NCBI GenBank assembly: GCA_031255325.1
Contig: JAIRST010000020.1
Span: 1 to 16,218, forward strand
Source: Holosporales bacterium
GTDB taxonomy: Bacteria > Pseudomonadota > Alphaproteobacteria > UBA3830 > JAIRMZ01
Length of the DNA stretch: 16,218 nucleotides
Direction of reading: 5' to 3'
Shown here: piece after piece, positions 1 to 7,094 of the stretch
Layout of the letters: each line of letters opens with the position of its first letter
Numbering within the stretch: position 1 is the first letter of the stretch
Position numbers and translations under genes: made by a program
The notes under the pieces: generated by a model
Database searches by the model: none
Told to the model about the DNA's origin: nothing
Seen by the model: only the letters and a program-made list of their open reading frames with translations

Positions 1-138
1 CCCTTCCTAAAATCCCACTCATACCCTCCTTATACCTTACGTCGTTCATAATGCATAGATCTATAAAAACAAAAAGCAATTGCAGAAAGTACTTGAAAGC
101 AAATTTTTACAATCTTAAAGGTATATAGATTGGAAATG

Positions 139-213
139 GGGCGCATAGCTCAGGGGTAGAGCGCTACGTTGACATCGTAGAGGTCGCAGGTTCGAACCCT
201 GCTGCGCCCACCA
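139..213 (+). tRNA. tRNA-Val (anticodon GAC)
   Basis: A complete cloverleaf can be folded by eye. The acceptor stem GGGCGCA (139-145) pairs with TGCGCCC (203-209). The D arm is GCTC/GAGC (148-151 with 159-162). The anticodon stem CTACG/CGTAG (164-168 with 176-180) carries the loop TTGACAT, which places anticodon GAC at 171-173 and so reads valine codon GTC. The variable loop is AGGTC, and the T arm GCAGG-TTCGAAC-CCTGC spans 186-202. The 3' CCA (211-213) is encoded. The tRNA faces the convergent broken glycosyltransferase; no integrase or att-like repeat is visible beside it. Confidence 0.96.
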
Positions 214-437
214 TGAAAACTCGGACTTTTGAAAGATGATCAATTGCATCTATCTATTATACATGCATGGGTGGCTCATTACGGGACTTGTGGCCAAAAA
301 TATCAACAATTTGCATTATAAAAAAATCTATGCACTTTATATAAAGAAAAACAAATCACAAATGGTGCAAAACCCGATATAGGTGTCAATCCGAAAAAAA
401 TACGTTACTCTTCTTTACTCAAAAAACTTTCTCTTCT
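214..437. other. Gene-free spacer between tRNA-Val and convergent glycosyltransferase
   Basis: AT-rich sequence of 224 bases with no convincing reading frame, no strong hairpin followed by a U run, and no recognisable repeat. It lies between two 3' ends (the rightward tRNA and the leftward glycosyltransferase), so it would be expected to hold terminators, but none could be supported by eye. Confidence 0.5.
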
Positions 438-1352
438 TCATTCAAAGCCAAGATATACTAAACAGTTTGAGGTTCTACGTACCTGATAAATGGCTTCCAT
501 TAAAATACCAATAATTAATGATATCGCTGAGACTACAACAAGCGAGCTACATAATACAATTGTCGGTATTCTTGGCACAAGCCCCGTAACCAACCACATA
601 TGCACAATAGGAATTACCAAAAGCACTGAGATCAAAAACAAAATAAAAGCGATAACGCCAAAAAAAACACACGGCTTTTTACAAATGAATAGGCTTATTA
701 TCTTGAATAAAATTCTAATACCATCTTGATAAGTATTGAGCTTGCTGTACGATCCTTCCTGTCTTGTTTTGTACGGACTTTCAATTTCTTTCACAGGCAT
801 ACCTAATTCTAAAGCATGTATCGCCATGTCTACCTCTATCTCGAACCCTTTTGAAAAACATGGAAAAGACTTCACAAAACGGCGCGACAATACACGGTAC
901 CCAGAAAGTACATCTGTAAAAGTATTACCGAAAATTTTTCTTATCACCCATGTAAGAAGTACATTTCCATATATATGCCCTTTTCAATAGGCTGCACGGT
1001 CAGAATGAACCCGTTTTGCAACCACCATATCTTGTTTCTCGTCAATAAGCGCTGATATCATACGCTTACAGGAAAAGGCATCATAGGTTGCATCTCCATC
1101 CACTAGGACATACACATCAGCTTCAATATCTGCAAACATCCTTTGGACGACACGCCCTTTCCCCCGTTTTTGAACAAAACATACAATAGCTCCTGCTTCT
1201 TGGGCGATATTAGCTGTATCATCAGTAGAGCCATTATCGTAAACATAAATGGCAGCTTCCGGAAGAACACCGCGGAAATCCTGTATTACTTTCGCAATAA
1301 CAACGACCTCATTGTAACACGGAAGCAAAACCGCAATACGTTTATCTTTCAT
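438..1352 (-). pseudogene. GT2 family glycosyltransferase interrupted by an in-frame TGA
   Basis: One continuous reading frame of 305 codons, broken only by a TGA (984-986, minus strand) after residue 122. The first part holds the GT-A fold of a family 2 glycosyltransferase: the N-terminal LLPCYNE strand, the DNGSTDDT nucleotide-sugar motif near residue 40, and the DGDATYD metal-binding DxD near residue 86. After the TGA the same frame continues with KGHIYGN, FTDVLSGYR, FEIEVDMAIHALELGMPVKEI and SKLNTYQDG, all typical of the second half of this family, then two hydrophobic segments and the stop. Homologues usually have Arg or Lys at the interrupted position, so a CGA-to-TGA change is the simplest explanation (inference). 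It probably acted on a polyprenyl-phosphate sugar acceptor at the inner membrane. It follows the frameshifted methyltransferase, 89 bases downstream. Whether any readthrough product is made cannot be seen. Confidence 0.88.
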
Positions 1353-1647
1353 AATTCTTTCTTAATCTCACTTATATAATAAGATGCATATTTCTCAAGT
1401 CTATCTATGTCAACAAAATAATAGAAGCATATACTTTACCCTTACACTTTCTTCATAATGCACACCAAAGACTGACCGAATATATGTTGTGTCAAAGGCT
1501 GTAAGATTTTTGAAAAAGGTATAATATATTTATCAAATATCCTAATTTCAGCAGCATAAATGGCATCATCTATGGATTTCTTTTTTATAAACCTATCTAA
1601 CCACCATCCAATTCCTCCGATAGGATTGAAATATATCATTTTCACAG

Positions 1648-1671
1648 TATGTAAACTGGTATGTAAACTGG
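1648..1671 (-). repeat. 12-bp tandem duplication inside the methyltransferase
   Basis: TATGTAAACTGG occurs twice head to tail (1648-1659 and 1660-1671, plus strand). On the minus strand it encodes SLHT-SLHT, an in-frame four-residue insertion just before the conserved VKMIYFNP segment. The family normally has a single short linker here, so this looks like a recent slippage duplication. Confidence 0.9.
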
Positions 1672-1780
1672 AAGGAATAATGACACGTAAAAATTTTCTT
1701 GTATAACGTCTGTAATGTCCTGCAAAAGAATCTATTTGTGAAAATAAAAAAGGAAATGCCGGCACAAAGAGACAAATATA

Positions 1781-1788
1781 CCCCCCCC
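1781..1788 (-). repeat. G8 homopolymer at the methyltransferase frameshift
   Basis: Eight consecutive C on the plus strand (G8 in the coding strand), codons GAT-GGG-GGG-GGT. The family-like frame before and after the tract is offset so that G9 or G6 restores a full-length protein. This is where the frame breaks, making it a candidate slipped-strand switch. Confidence 0.85.
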
Positions 1789-2158
1789 ATCTTTTAAAAG
1801 ATGCGCAAGATTCTCTAGTGCTCTTGCATCCTCGAGAATGTGTTCCAGAACATTAAAACACAAAATACAATCAAACCTCATGCCGTCTGCTTTTTCATAC
1901 AGATCAGGATCTACAATATCGGCAACAAAAGCTTTTAAACCTCGCTTCTTAGCATCTGCCACATAGCTCGGATTGATATCTAGCCCAACATAACGAATAT
2001 TCGATGGCAATAATTCGTAATAGCTCCCATGCGCAACCCCTATCTCAAGGAGATCTCCATGAATGTAATTTTGAAATGCTGATAAACACCAGCGATGATA
2101 ATTTTTTGCATACACAAGCGCCGAGGAAAATGTATCTTGTGTAGTAAGATTAGTCATT

Positions 2159-3022
2159 TTAACGTTCCTTGTTGAGAAGCTGTTTCAATAAATCTGCGAA
2201 CAATCCTAAACATAATACAAGCAACGCAATGAGTAGAGATCCAATTCCAAAGAAAAACCCCCCCCGTAAATGCCCTACGAAAGAAATCATAAATCCCATA
2301 CAGGCACTTAAAACGCACAAAGCAGAAAATAAAAGAAACACTTTCAGTGGATTGTAATACGTTGCTACTTGTAGAATATACTGTAATGTCCGTAAGGAAT
2401 CTCGGAAAAGTTTTACTTTGGAACGACCTAATCGTTTATCATAGCTAATAGGTATGTAAGAGACAAATTTTCCTACCATCATATACCCTAAAGTAAGAGA
2501 TGTTGTAAAACTGAACCCATTGCACAAGAGATTAAAGAAAAATTTTACTGTATCGCGCTCAAAAATACGGAGTCCTGAATTAATATCGGGAATTTTTCTT
2601 CCTGCGGTAAACTCTACGATAAATCTCAGGATTTTCCGTAAAGGAGATTTAAGCGCAGACTCTGCGTAATTCTCTCCCATGCGCGCTCCCACAACCATAT
2701 CAAATCCTTTTAAATATTCCTTATAAAGATCGGGTACACGATCGAAAGGATACGTCAAATCTGCATCTGTTATCACAATTGTATTGTATTGTGCCGCACG
2801 AATACCATCCTTTAGAGAATGTCCATACCCAACGTTATGAGGATGATGAACAATTTTAACATTAAATTCCTTCAGAACAGAAACTGTAGCATCCGTTGAT
2901 CCATCATCTACAACAATTATTTCAAATGGAAGCTGCATTCCTTCGCACACTTCCTGAACACGAGCAATTGTTCCTTTAACGGCATCTTCCTCATTATAGG
3001 CCGCAATGACAACGGAAATCAT
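2159..3022 (-). CDS. GT2 family glycosyltransferase, polyprenyl-phosphate type
   Basis: A 287-residue inverting glycosyltransferase of the DPM1/polyprenol-phosphate sugar synthase group, expected to move a sugar from a nucleotide sugar onto a polyprenyl-phosphate at the inner face of the inner membrane. The N-terminal GT-A domain shows VVIAAYNEE (4-12), VVDDGSTD (37-44) and the metal-binding DAD (86-88). The C-terminal part has two hydrophobic segments (about 228-250 and 257-280), as in membrane-anchored members. The ATG start has a GAGAG-type ribosome-binding sequence a few bases upstream. The stop is 1 nt before the methyltransferase start, so the two form an operon. A G8 tract (2258-2265) lies in frame at residues about 253-256, between the two membrane segments; a slip there would remove the second one. 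The sugar cannot be deduced. Confidence 0.9.
   Translation of the reverse strand: MISVVIAAYNEEDAVKGTIARVQEVCEGMQLPFEIIVVDDGSTDATVSVLKEFNVKIVHHPHNVGYGHSLKDGIRAAQYNTIVITDADLTYPFDRVPDLYKEYLKGFDMVVGARMGENYAESALKSPLRKILRFIVEFTAGRKIPDINSGLRIFERDTVKFFFNLLCNGFSFTTSLTLGYMMVGKFVSYIPISYDKRLGRSKVKLFRDSLRTLQYILQVATYYNPLKVFLLFSALCVLSACMGFMISFVGHLRGGFFFGIGSLLIALLVLCLGLFADLLKQLLNKER
2258..2265 (-). repeat. G8 homopolymer within the intact GT2 gene
   Basis: Eight C on the plus strand, read as CGG-GGG-GGG (Arg-Gly-Gly) in the coding strand. Here the tract is in frame. It matches the length of the tract that breaks the next gene, so both genes could be subject to slippage. Confidence 0.85.
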
Positions 3023-3111
3023 AATTCTCTCTGAGTACCATAAAACATTTTCATCAACCCACGAAGCATCTCAACCCATAAGAAACTCTCGCCTTTATCA
3101 TACGAACCTCA

Positions 3112-4833
3112 TCACATTTCTTCTTTCTGTTCAGCTTTTGTAATAGCCGCTCCTAAGATGTCTCCTAAGCTTGCGCCACTATCAGAAGAACCAAATTCCT
3201 TCATCACCTGCTTTTCTTCATCGATTTCCAGCGCTCGAACTGATAGCGATAACCGCCGCTGACTTTTATTGACTGCAAGGATCTTCGCATCCATCTTTTC
3301 CCCGACGGCAAAGCGATCTATCCGACGATATTCACGATCTTTCGCAAGTTCTACTTTTTTAATAAATCCAAGCATACCATTAGAAAGGGTTACATTAATA
3401 CCATCTATTTTCAGCTCCGAAACTGTGCATGTTACGACCATACCTTTTTTGAAATTTAAAAATGCTTCGCTACAAGGATCCGGAGAAAGTTGCTTAATCC
3501 CCAATCCAATACGTTCTTTCTCTACATCAATGTCAAGCACTTTCACTTTAATGACATCTTCTCTTTTATAAGATTTTATTTCTATTTCCCCTGGTTTTTC
3601 CCAAGAGATGTCGTTGGCATGCACCAATCCATCAATCTCTTGGGTCACACGAACAAAGAGACCAAAATCAGCAACATTCGTAATGGGAGCTTCGAATTCT
3701 GTTCCAACAGGAAAATCTCGTTCAATGATCACCCAGGGATTATCAACGAGCTGTTTGATGCCTAAGCCCATTCGGCGTCGCTCAATATCCACATCCAGAA
3801 TAACAACCTCTATTTCCTGCCCAACTGAAGCAACCTTTGCCGGAGAAATATTTTTCTTCCAACTGACGTCAGAGACATATACTAATCCTTCAATGCCCTC
3901 TTCCACCTCAACAAAAATGCCGTATTCCGTAACGTTGGTAACAATTCCTTTAATATGCGCCCCTACCGTAAAGGATGGATTCAAAGAGCTCCATGGATTG
4001 GATTCAAGCTGCTTCATCCCTAAAGAAATACGCTGTGTCTCAGGATTAAAGCGCAGAATTTTAACTTGTATTTTCTGACCAGATTTTAGAAGCTCAGAAG
4101 CATGCCCAATGCGTTTCCATGAGATATCTGTGTTGTGTAAAAGCCCGTCAACACCACCAATATCAATAAATGCTCCGTAATTTGTTGTACTCCGAACAAC
4201 TCCGGAAATGACTTGTCCTTCTTTAAGATTAGCCACGAGACTTGCGCGCTCTTCCGCTCCAGATTCTTCAAGGACAGCCCGTCGAGAGACAACGATATTC
4301 CCGCTACTTCCACGAGAACGATCCATTTTTAAAATGTGAAACGACTGCTTGATGTTCATAAAGGGCGTAACATCGCGTATAGGTCTTATGTCAATCTGAC
4401 TACCTGGTAAAAAGGCAATAGTCCCCTCCAAGTCGACGGTAAAACCGCCCTTGACTTTTCCGAAGATAATCCCTGTTACGCATTGATTTTCTGCATAAGC
4501 CTTTTCGAGGCCCTCCCATACAACCTCGCGCAAAGCTCTTTCTCGGCTAAGAACAATGGCACCACTTCGATCTTCGTAACGTTCGATAAAAACATTAACA
4601 ATATCACCAATTCTTAGCTCTTGGTCATGCCCTCCCGAGGAAAATTCTTTTAAAGGGATACGCCCTTCGGACTTTAAACCAACGTCAACTGATGCGAAAT
4701 CTCTATCGAGGGCGACAACAGTGCCCTTTACAACATTCCCTTGTAACGGGGTATAAGAAGAAGATTGTTTGAAAAGGTCGGCAAAATTTTCTCCTGAAGC
4801 AAAAGCTTCCGGTTCAGGAACTTCTCGAGCCAT
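3112..4833 (-). CDS. rpsA: 30S ribosomal protein S1
   Basis: S1 helps the 30S subunit bind and unfold mRNA at initiation. From ATG 4833 it has 573 residues and six S1 (OB-fold) repeats in order. Two divergent N-terminal ones (beginning GNVVKGTVVALD and CVTGIIFGKVKGG) bind the ribosome in the family. The next three are canonical (each with a G-x-F-V/I core, such as YGAFIDIGGVDGLLH and YGIFVEVEEGIEGLVY, each ending in LGxKQL), and a last one ends at RRLSLSVRAL. The tail is acidic. A longer GTG start at 4899 is possible, but its extra 22 residues (Cys-rich) do not look like an S1 N-terminus. No strong Shine-Dalgarno precedes ATG 4833, which is known for rpsA in other proteobacteria. It lies 82 nt after rpmJ in the same direction and may share its promoter. 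Confidence 0.95.
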   Translation of the reverse strand: MAREVPEPEAFASGENFADLFKQSSSYTPLQGNVVKGTVVALDRDFASVDVGLKSEGRIPLKEFSSGGHDQELRIGDIVNVFIERYEDRSGAIVLSRERALREVVWEGLEKAYAENQCVTGIIFGKVKGGFTVDLEGTIAFLPGSQIDIRPIRDVTPFMNIKQSFHILKMDRSRGSSGNIVVSRRAVLEESGAEERASLVANLKEGQVISGVVRSTTNYGAFIDIGGVDGLLHNTDISWKRIGHASELLKSGQKIQVKILRFNPETQRISLGMKQLESNPWSSLNPSFTVGAHIKGIVTNVTEYGIFVEVEEGIEGLVYVSDVSWKKNISPAKVASVGQEIEVVILDVDIERRRMGLGIKQLVDNPWVIIERDFPVGTEFEAPITNVADFGLFVRVTQEIDGLVHANDISWEKPGEIEIKSYKREDVIKVKVLDIDVEKERIGLGIKQLSPDPCSEAFLNFKKGMVVTCTVSELKIDGINVTLSNGMLGFIKKVELAKDREYRRIDRFAVGEKMDAKILAVNKSQRRLSLSVRALEIDEEKQVMKEFGSSDSGASLGDILGAAITKAEQKEEM

Positions 4834-4915
4834 ATTATTTAATAAACCTGAATATTTTTGACAGCACCACAAACAAGAGGGGTGCCCTTCCTCTATCACA
4901 CAACAGGATGTATTT

Positions 4916-5041
4916 TTACCCTTGACGTGCTTTAAACCGAGGATTCGTCTTATTGATAATGTAAATCCGCCCTTTCCGGCGCACTAAACGACAGGCTTTA
5001 TGACGCGCTTTTAAGGTTTTTAACGAATTTGCGATCTTCAT
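4916..5041 (-). CDS. rpmJ: 50S ribosomal protein L36
   Basis: A 41-residue basic protein starting MKIANSLKTLKARH and ending INKTNPRFKARQG. It fits the alphaproteobacterial L36 form, which lacks the four-ligand zinc finger (only one Cys, in KACRLVRRKGR) and has the usual 41-residue length. L36 is a small late-assembly protein of the 50S subunit. A strong ribosome-binding site (AAGGAG, 7 nt from ATG) and a good promoter lie just upstream. It is the first gene of the leftward arm and borders the candidate replication origin. Confidence 0.97.
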   Translation of the reverse strand: MKIANSLKTLKARHKACRLVRRKGRIYIINKTNPRFKARQG

Positions 5042-5047
5042 AATACG

Positions 5048-5053
5048 CTCCTT
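5048..5053 (-). promoter_or_regulatory. Ribosome-binding site of rpmJ
   Basis: AAGGAG on the minus strand, 6-7 nt before the rpmJ ATG. It settles the start of this very short gene. Confidence 0.85.
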
Positions 5054-5061
5054 TTAGCTGC

Positions 5062-5090
5062 TTTTTAGCATAATACCCCCCTTCGGTCAA
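5062..5090 (-). promoter_or_regulatory. Probable sigma-70 promoter of rpmJ (and possibly rpsA)
   Basis: Minus strand -35 TTGACC (5085-5090), a 17-nt spacer, and -10 TAAAAA (5062-5067) preceded by TGC, giving an extended -10 look. Position and spacing are right for leftward transcription of rpmJ about 20 nt downstream. The -10 hexamer is imperfect, so this is a prediction. Confidence 0.6.
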
Positions 5091-5190
5091 CCTCTATTGC
5101 TGTAATAGGGGTTTATCGAGCAGTTTAGACAGCCTTTTCTTTCTTTCCTGTTCTTAATCTTTGTAAATGAAGATTAACATCCCCAGAATC

Positions 5191-5211
5191 TGTGGATAAC
5201 TTTGTGGATAA
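5191..5211 (-). promoter_or_regulatory. Two tandem perfect DnaA boxes
   Basis: On the plus strand TGTGGATAA occurs at 5191-5199 and again at 5203-5211, separated by CTT. Both are exact complements of the strong consensus TTATCCACA and have the same orientation, about one helical turn apart. Such pairing allows cooperative binding of the initiator DnaA. A GANTC site (5186-5190, the CcrM methylation motif) touches the first box. Confidence 0.88.
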
Positions 5212-5230
5212 TGGGTGCGCGAAGCGTAAA

Positions 5231-5255
5231 GAAAGGTTACCGGAGAAGACCTTTC
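5231..5255. repeat. Inverted repeat near the DnaA boxes
   Basis: GAAAGGT (5231-5237) is matched by ACCTTTC (5249-5255) around an 11-nt loop. It lies 20 bp from the DnaA box pair. No U run follows on either strand, so it is not a convincing terminator; its role is unknown. Confidence 0.55.
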
Positions 5256-5392
5256 ATCACTTTGCCCACTTTTTGAGCATATTGGGTAATCATCTGTTTT
5301 CCAATGGTTTTATTTTTTCAAATCAAACTACTATTAATTTTGGTTAAGCGGGTCTTTAATGTTTTATTATGAATTTCAACATCATTACTTGT

Positions 5393-5401
5393 TGTGAATA
5401 A
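5393..5401 (-). promoter_or_regulatory. Third, relaxed DnaA box
   Basis: Plus strand TGTGAATAA, that is TTATTCACA on the minus strand, matches the relaxed DnaA consensus TTATNCACA with one change from the perfect box. It has the same orientation as the tandem pair and lies on the far side of the AT-rich segment. Confidence 0.65.
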
Positions 5402-5597
5402 GTTTAAGAAAAATTTTTAAAGAAGCCTCTATTATAATGTAAGAATATTGTAAATGGACGCTCTTATAGGAAATCTTTATTCTTACCTTAGCCGTTTTTA
5501 AGCGCCGGCAGATAAAGGCAGAAGAAAATTGTGCGCGGCCCTTTACGTTAAAAAGAAATCCTTTTAGAATCTTTATGTTTTTGTCAGAGGATTTTGC

Positions 5598-7076
5598 ATG
5601 CTATCAATTACATTTCAAGCGTATCCCGCTCATTTTTCTGGAACTATTATCGTTGGAGCTTTTGAAGGAAACACTTTATCTGCTTCTGCGCAAAAATTGG
5701 ATACCCATCTAAAAGGAGCCTTGGCACGTGCTTTAAAGATATATGCGTTTTCAGGAAGATCTCAGGATGTATGCACTATCCTGGCACCAACTGCTGAGAT
5801 AGACCAAGTTATCGTTGTGGGTCTTGGAAAAGAAAGTGCGTGTACGTTGCAAGAGCTTGAGGAGATCGGTGGGCGTTTATTTTCCTATGTCCGTGCAAAA
5901 GAAGCGTGTGTTTTGTTGGATGCCTTTTCTACCGTTTCCATGCCAGGAATTTTTTTCGCAGAAGGGGCGCTTCTTAGGTCCTGGCGTTTTGACAAATATT
6001 GCACGAAAAAACCAATAGATAAAATGCCTCATTTGGAAACGCTGTGCATTGCTGTTACAGATGTTGCTGTAGCCGAAAAAGAATTTGCTCCCTTAAAACA
6101 ACGCGTTCAGGGTGTATTCGAAACACGTGCGCTTGTTTCTGAACCCGCGAATGTGCTTTACCCCGCCTCCTTTGCGACACGTGCTGAAGAAATTTTATCC
6201 CCTCTTGGAGCACAGGTTGAAGTTTTCGGAAAAGAGCAGATTGAAAAACTTGGTATGGGTGCCTTGCTAGGTGTTGCGCAAGGTAGTGTGCGAGAGCCAC
6301 GTGTTGTCGTTTTAGAGTGGAACGGTGTTGCGACCAAAGAAGCTCCTATTGCTTTTGTAGGGAAAGGTCTCACTTTTGATAGTGGGGGTATTGACCTTAA
6401 ACCACAAAAAGGCATGGAGGAAATGATTCATGACATGGCGGGTGCGGGAGCCGTACTGGGTCTTTTCAAAACACTCGCCCTCCGTAAAGCACACGTACAC
6501 GCTGTGGGTGTTTTAGGCCTTGCAGAAAATATGCCCTCTGGATCAGCTCAACGTCCTGGAGACATCGTCAAAACTCTTTCTGGAAAAACAGCCCATGTTC
6601 TGAATACAGATGCCGAAGGGCGTTTAGTACTGGCCGATGCTTTGTGGTATGCCTGCGATCGTTTTAAGCCGAGAATCCTGATTGATCTTGCTACCCTTAC
6701 GGGTGCTATTGTGAGTGCGTTAGGCGCAGAATTTGCAGGACTATTTTCTAATGATGATTCGCTTGCTGCAAATCTTATCGCTTGTGGAGACAAGATAGGG
6801 GAAAAATTATGGCGCCTCCCTATGACGGAAAAGTTCGACAAAGACATCGATTCTGATGTAGCAGATGTTAAAAATCTGGGAACTTCCGGAGAAGGAGGCA
6901 GTATCACGGCAGCGCAGTTCCTCAAGCGTTTTATTAAAGAACCGGTTGCTTGGGCGCATTTAGACATCGCTGGAACTGCCTGGACGCGAAAAAATACAGC
7001 TTTGGCAGCAAAAGGAGCTACAGGATTCGGAGTGCGTCTATTAGATGCGTTTGTAAAAGAGTACTGTGAAAATTAA
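5598..7076 (+). CDS. pepA: Leucyl aminopeptidase (M17 family)
   Basis: A 492-residue cytosolic, two-metal aminopeptidase that removes N-terminal residues from peptides. The catalytic C-terminal domain carries GKGLTFDSGG (255-264) with K256 and D261, HDMAGAGA with D279, and the signature NTDAEGRL (336-343) with D338, E340 and R342, all expected metal ligands or catalytic residues. Length and domain order are normal for the family. The ATG has an AGAGGA ribosome-binding sequence 6 nt upstream. It is the first gene of the rightward arm. A TATAAT (5433-5438) lies upstream but has no good -35 partner. PepA also binds DNA in enterobacteria; whether that matters beside these DnaA boxes is speculative. 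Confidence 0.97.
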   Translation: MLSITFQAYPAHFSGTIIVGAFEGNTLSASAQKLDTHLKGALARALKIYAFSGRSQDVCTILAPTAEIDQVIVVGLGKESACTLQELEEIGGRLFSYVRAKEACVLLDAFSTVSMPGIFFAEGALLRSWRFDKYCTKKPIDKMPHLETLCIAVTDVAVAEKEFAPLKQRVQGVFETRALVSEPANVLYPASFATRAEEILSPLGAQVEVFGKEQIEKLGMGALLGVAQGSVREPRVVVLEWNGVATKEAPIAFVGKGLTFDSGGIDLKPQKGMEEMIHDMAGAGAVLGLFKTLALRKAHVHAVGVLGLAENMPSGSAQRPGDIVKTLSGKTAHVLNTDAEGRLVLADALWYACDRFKPRILIDLATLTGAIVSALGAEFAGLFSNDDSLAANLIACGDKIGEKLWRLPMTEKFDKDIDSDVADVKNLGTSGEGGSITAAQFLKRFIKEPVAWAHLDIAGTAWTRKNTALAAKGATGFGVRLLDAFVKEYCEN

Positions 7077-7094
7077 GAAGGTTGAGCATAGAAA

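Larger units (their letters stand above)
1442..2157 (-). pseudogene. Class I SAM-dependent methyltransferase, frameshifted at a G8 tract
   Basis: From ATG 2157 the frame encodes a class I methyltransferase start: motif I EIGVAHG (residues 38-44), acidic D60 in VGLDIN, and NVLEHI (102-107), a typical Methyltransf_11/23 pattern. At the run of eight G (minus strand; C at 1781-1788) the frame goes off and ends at 1732. The family's C-terminal half continues in another frame: FVPAFPFLFSQIDSFAGHYRR, then IYFNPIGGIGWW, to a stop at 1442. Nine or six G would join both parts into a protein of about 238 or 237 residues. The start lies 1 nt after the stop of the upstream glycosyltransferase, with AAGGA about 8 nt before it, so translation is coupled. 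A 12-bp tandem duplication sits in the second half. It could be a phase-variable gene in its OFF state, a decaying gene, or carry a sequencing error in the homopolymer. The likely role is methylating a lipid-linked or surface glycan. Confidence 0.85.
5042..5597. other. Candidate chromosomal replication origin (oriC) in divergent intergenic region
   Basis: This is the largest gene-free stretch in the window (556 bp), lying between the leftward rpmJ/rpsA arm and the rightward pepA arm. It holds two exact DnaA boxes (minus strand TTATCCACA, at 5191-5199 and 5203-5211) with starts 12 bp apart. A third box, TTATTCACA, fits TTATNCACA at 5393-5401. The sequence between them (about 5281-5440) is visibly AT-rich with T and A runs, as expected for an unwinding element. 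A hairpin (5231-5255) and an IHF-like AATCAA sequence near 5320 are also present. All protein genes on each side point away from it. An alternative is a DnaA-controlled divergent promoter region without origin function. The usual alphaproteobacterial origin neighbour hemE is not in this window. Confidence 0.6.

Noticed and set aside
1..138. Gene or clear promoter upstream of the tRNA
   Set aside because: No reading frame stands out. TTGAAA (93-98) and TATATA (122-127) are 23 nt apart, too far for a normal sigma-70 promoter.
139..437. Mobile element or genomic island at the tRNA-Val
   Set aside because: No integrase, transposase, direct repeat of the tRNA 3' end or terminal inverted repeat was seen within the window.
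984..986. TGA recoded as tryptophan or selenocysteine
   Set aside because: TGA ends ndk, obgE, the flippase and others here, and Trp is encoded by TGG throughout. Homologues have Arg or Lys rather than Trp or Cys at this place, and no obvious SECIS-like stem follows.
490..990. Rightward ORFs of 79 and 84 residues
   Set aside because: They lie wholly opposite the conserved glycosyltransferase frame and have no recognisable domains or ribosome-binding sites.
4834..4899. Longer S1 protein from GTG 4899
   Set aside because: The added 22 residues are Cys-rich and unlike known S1 N-termini; ATG 4833 gives a normal start.
5231..5255. Rho-independent terminator
   Set aside because: The 7-bp stem has an 11-nt loop and no U run on either strand.
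5334..5359. CtrA binding sites in the candidate origin
   Set aside because: Three TTAA half-sites occur, but their spacings are 6 and 8 nt rather than the 7 nt of TTAA-N7-TTAA, and the region is AT-rich enough for chance hits.
6055..6967. Leftward ORFs inside pepA
   Set aside because: They are antisense shadows of a conserved gene, with low-complexity translations and no start signals.
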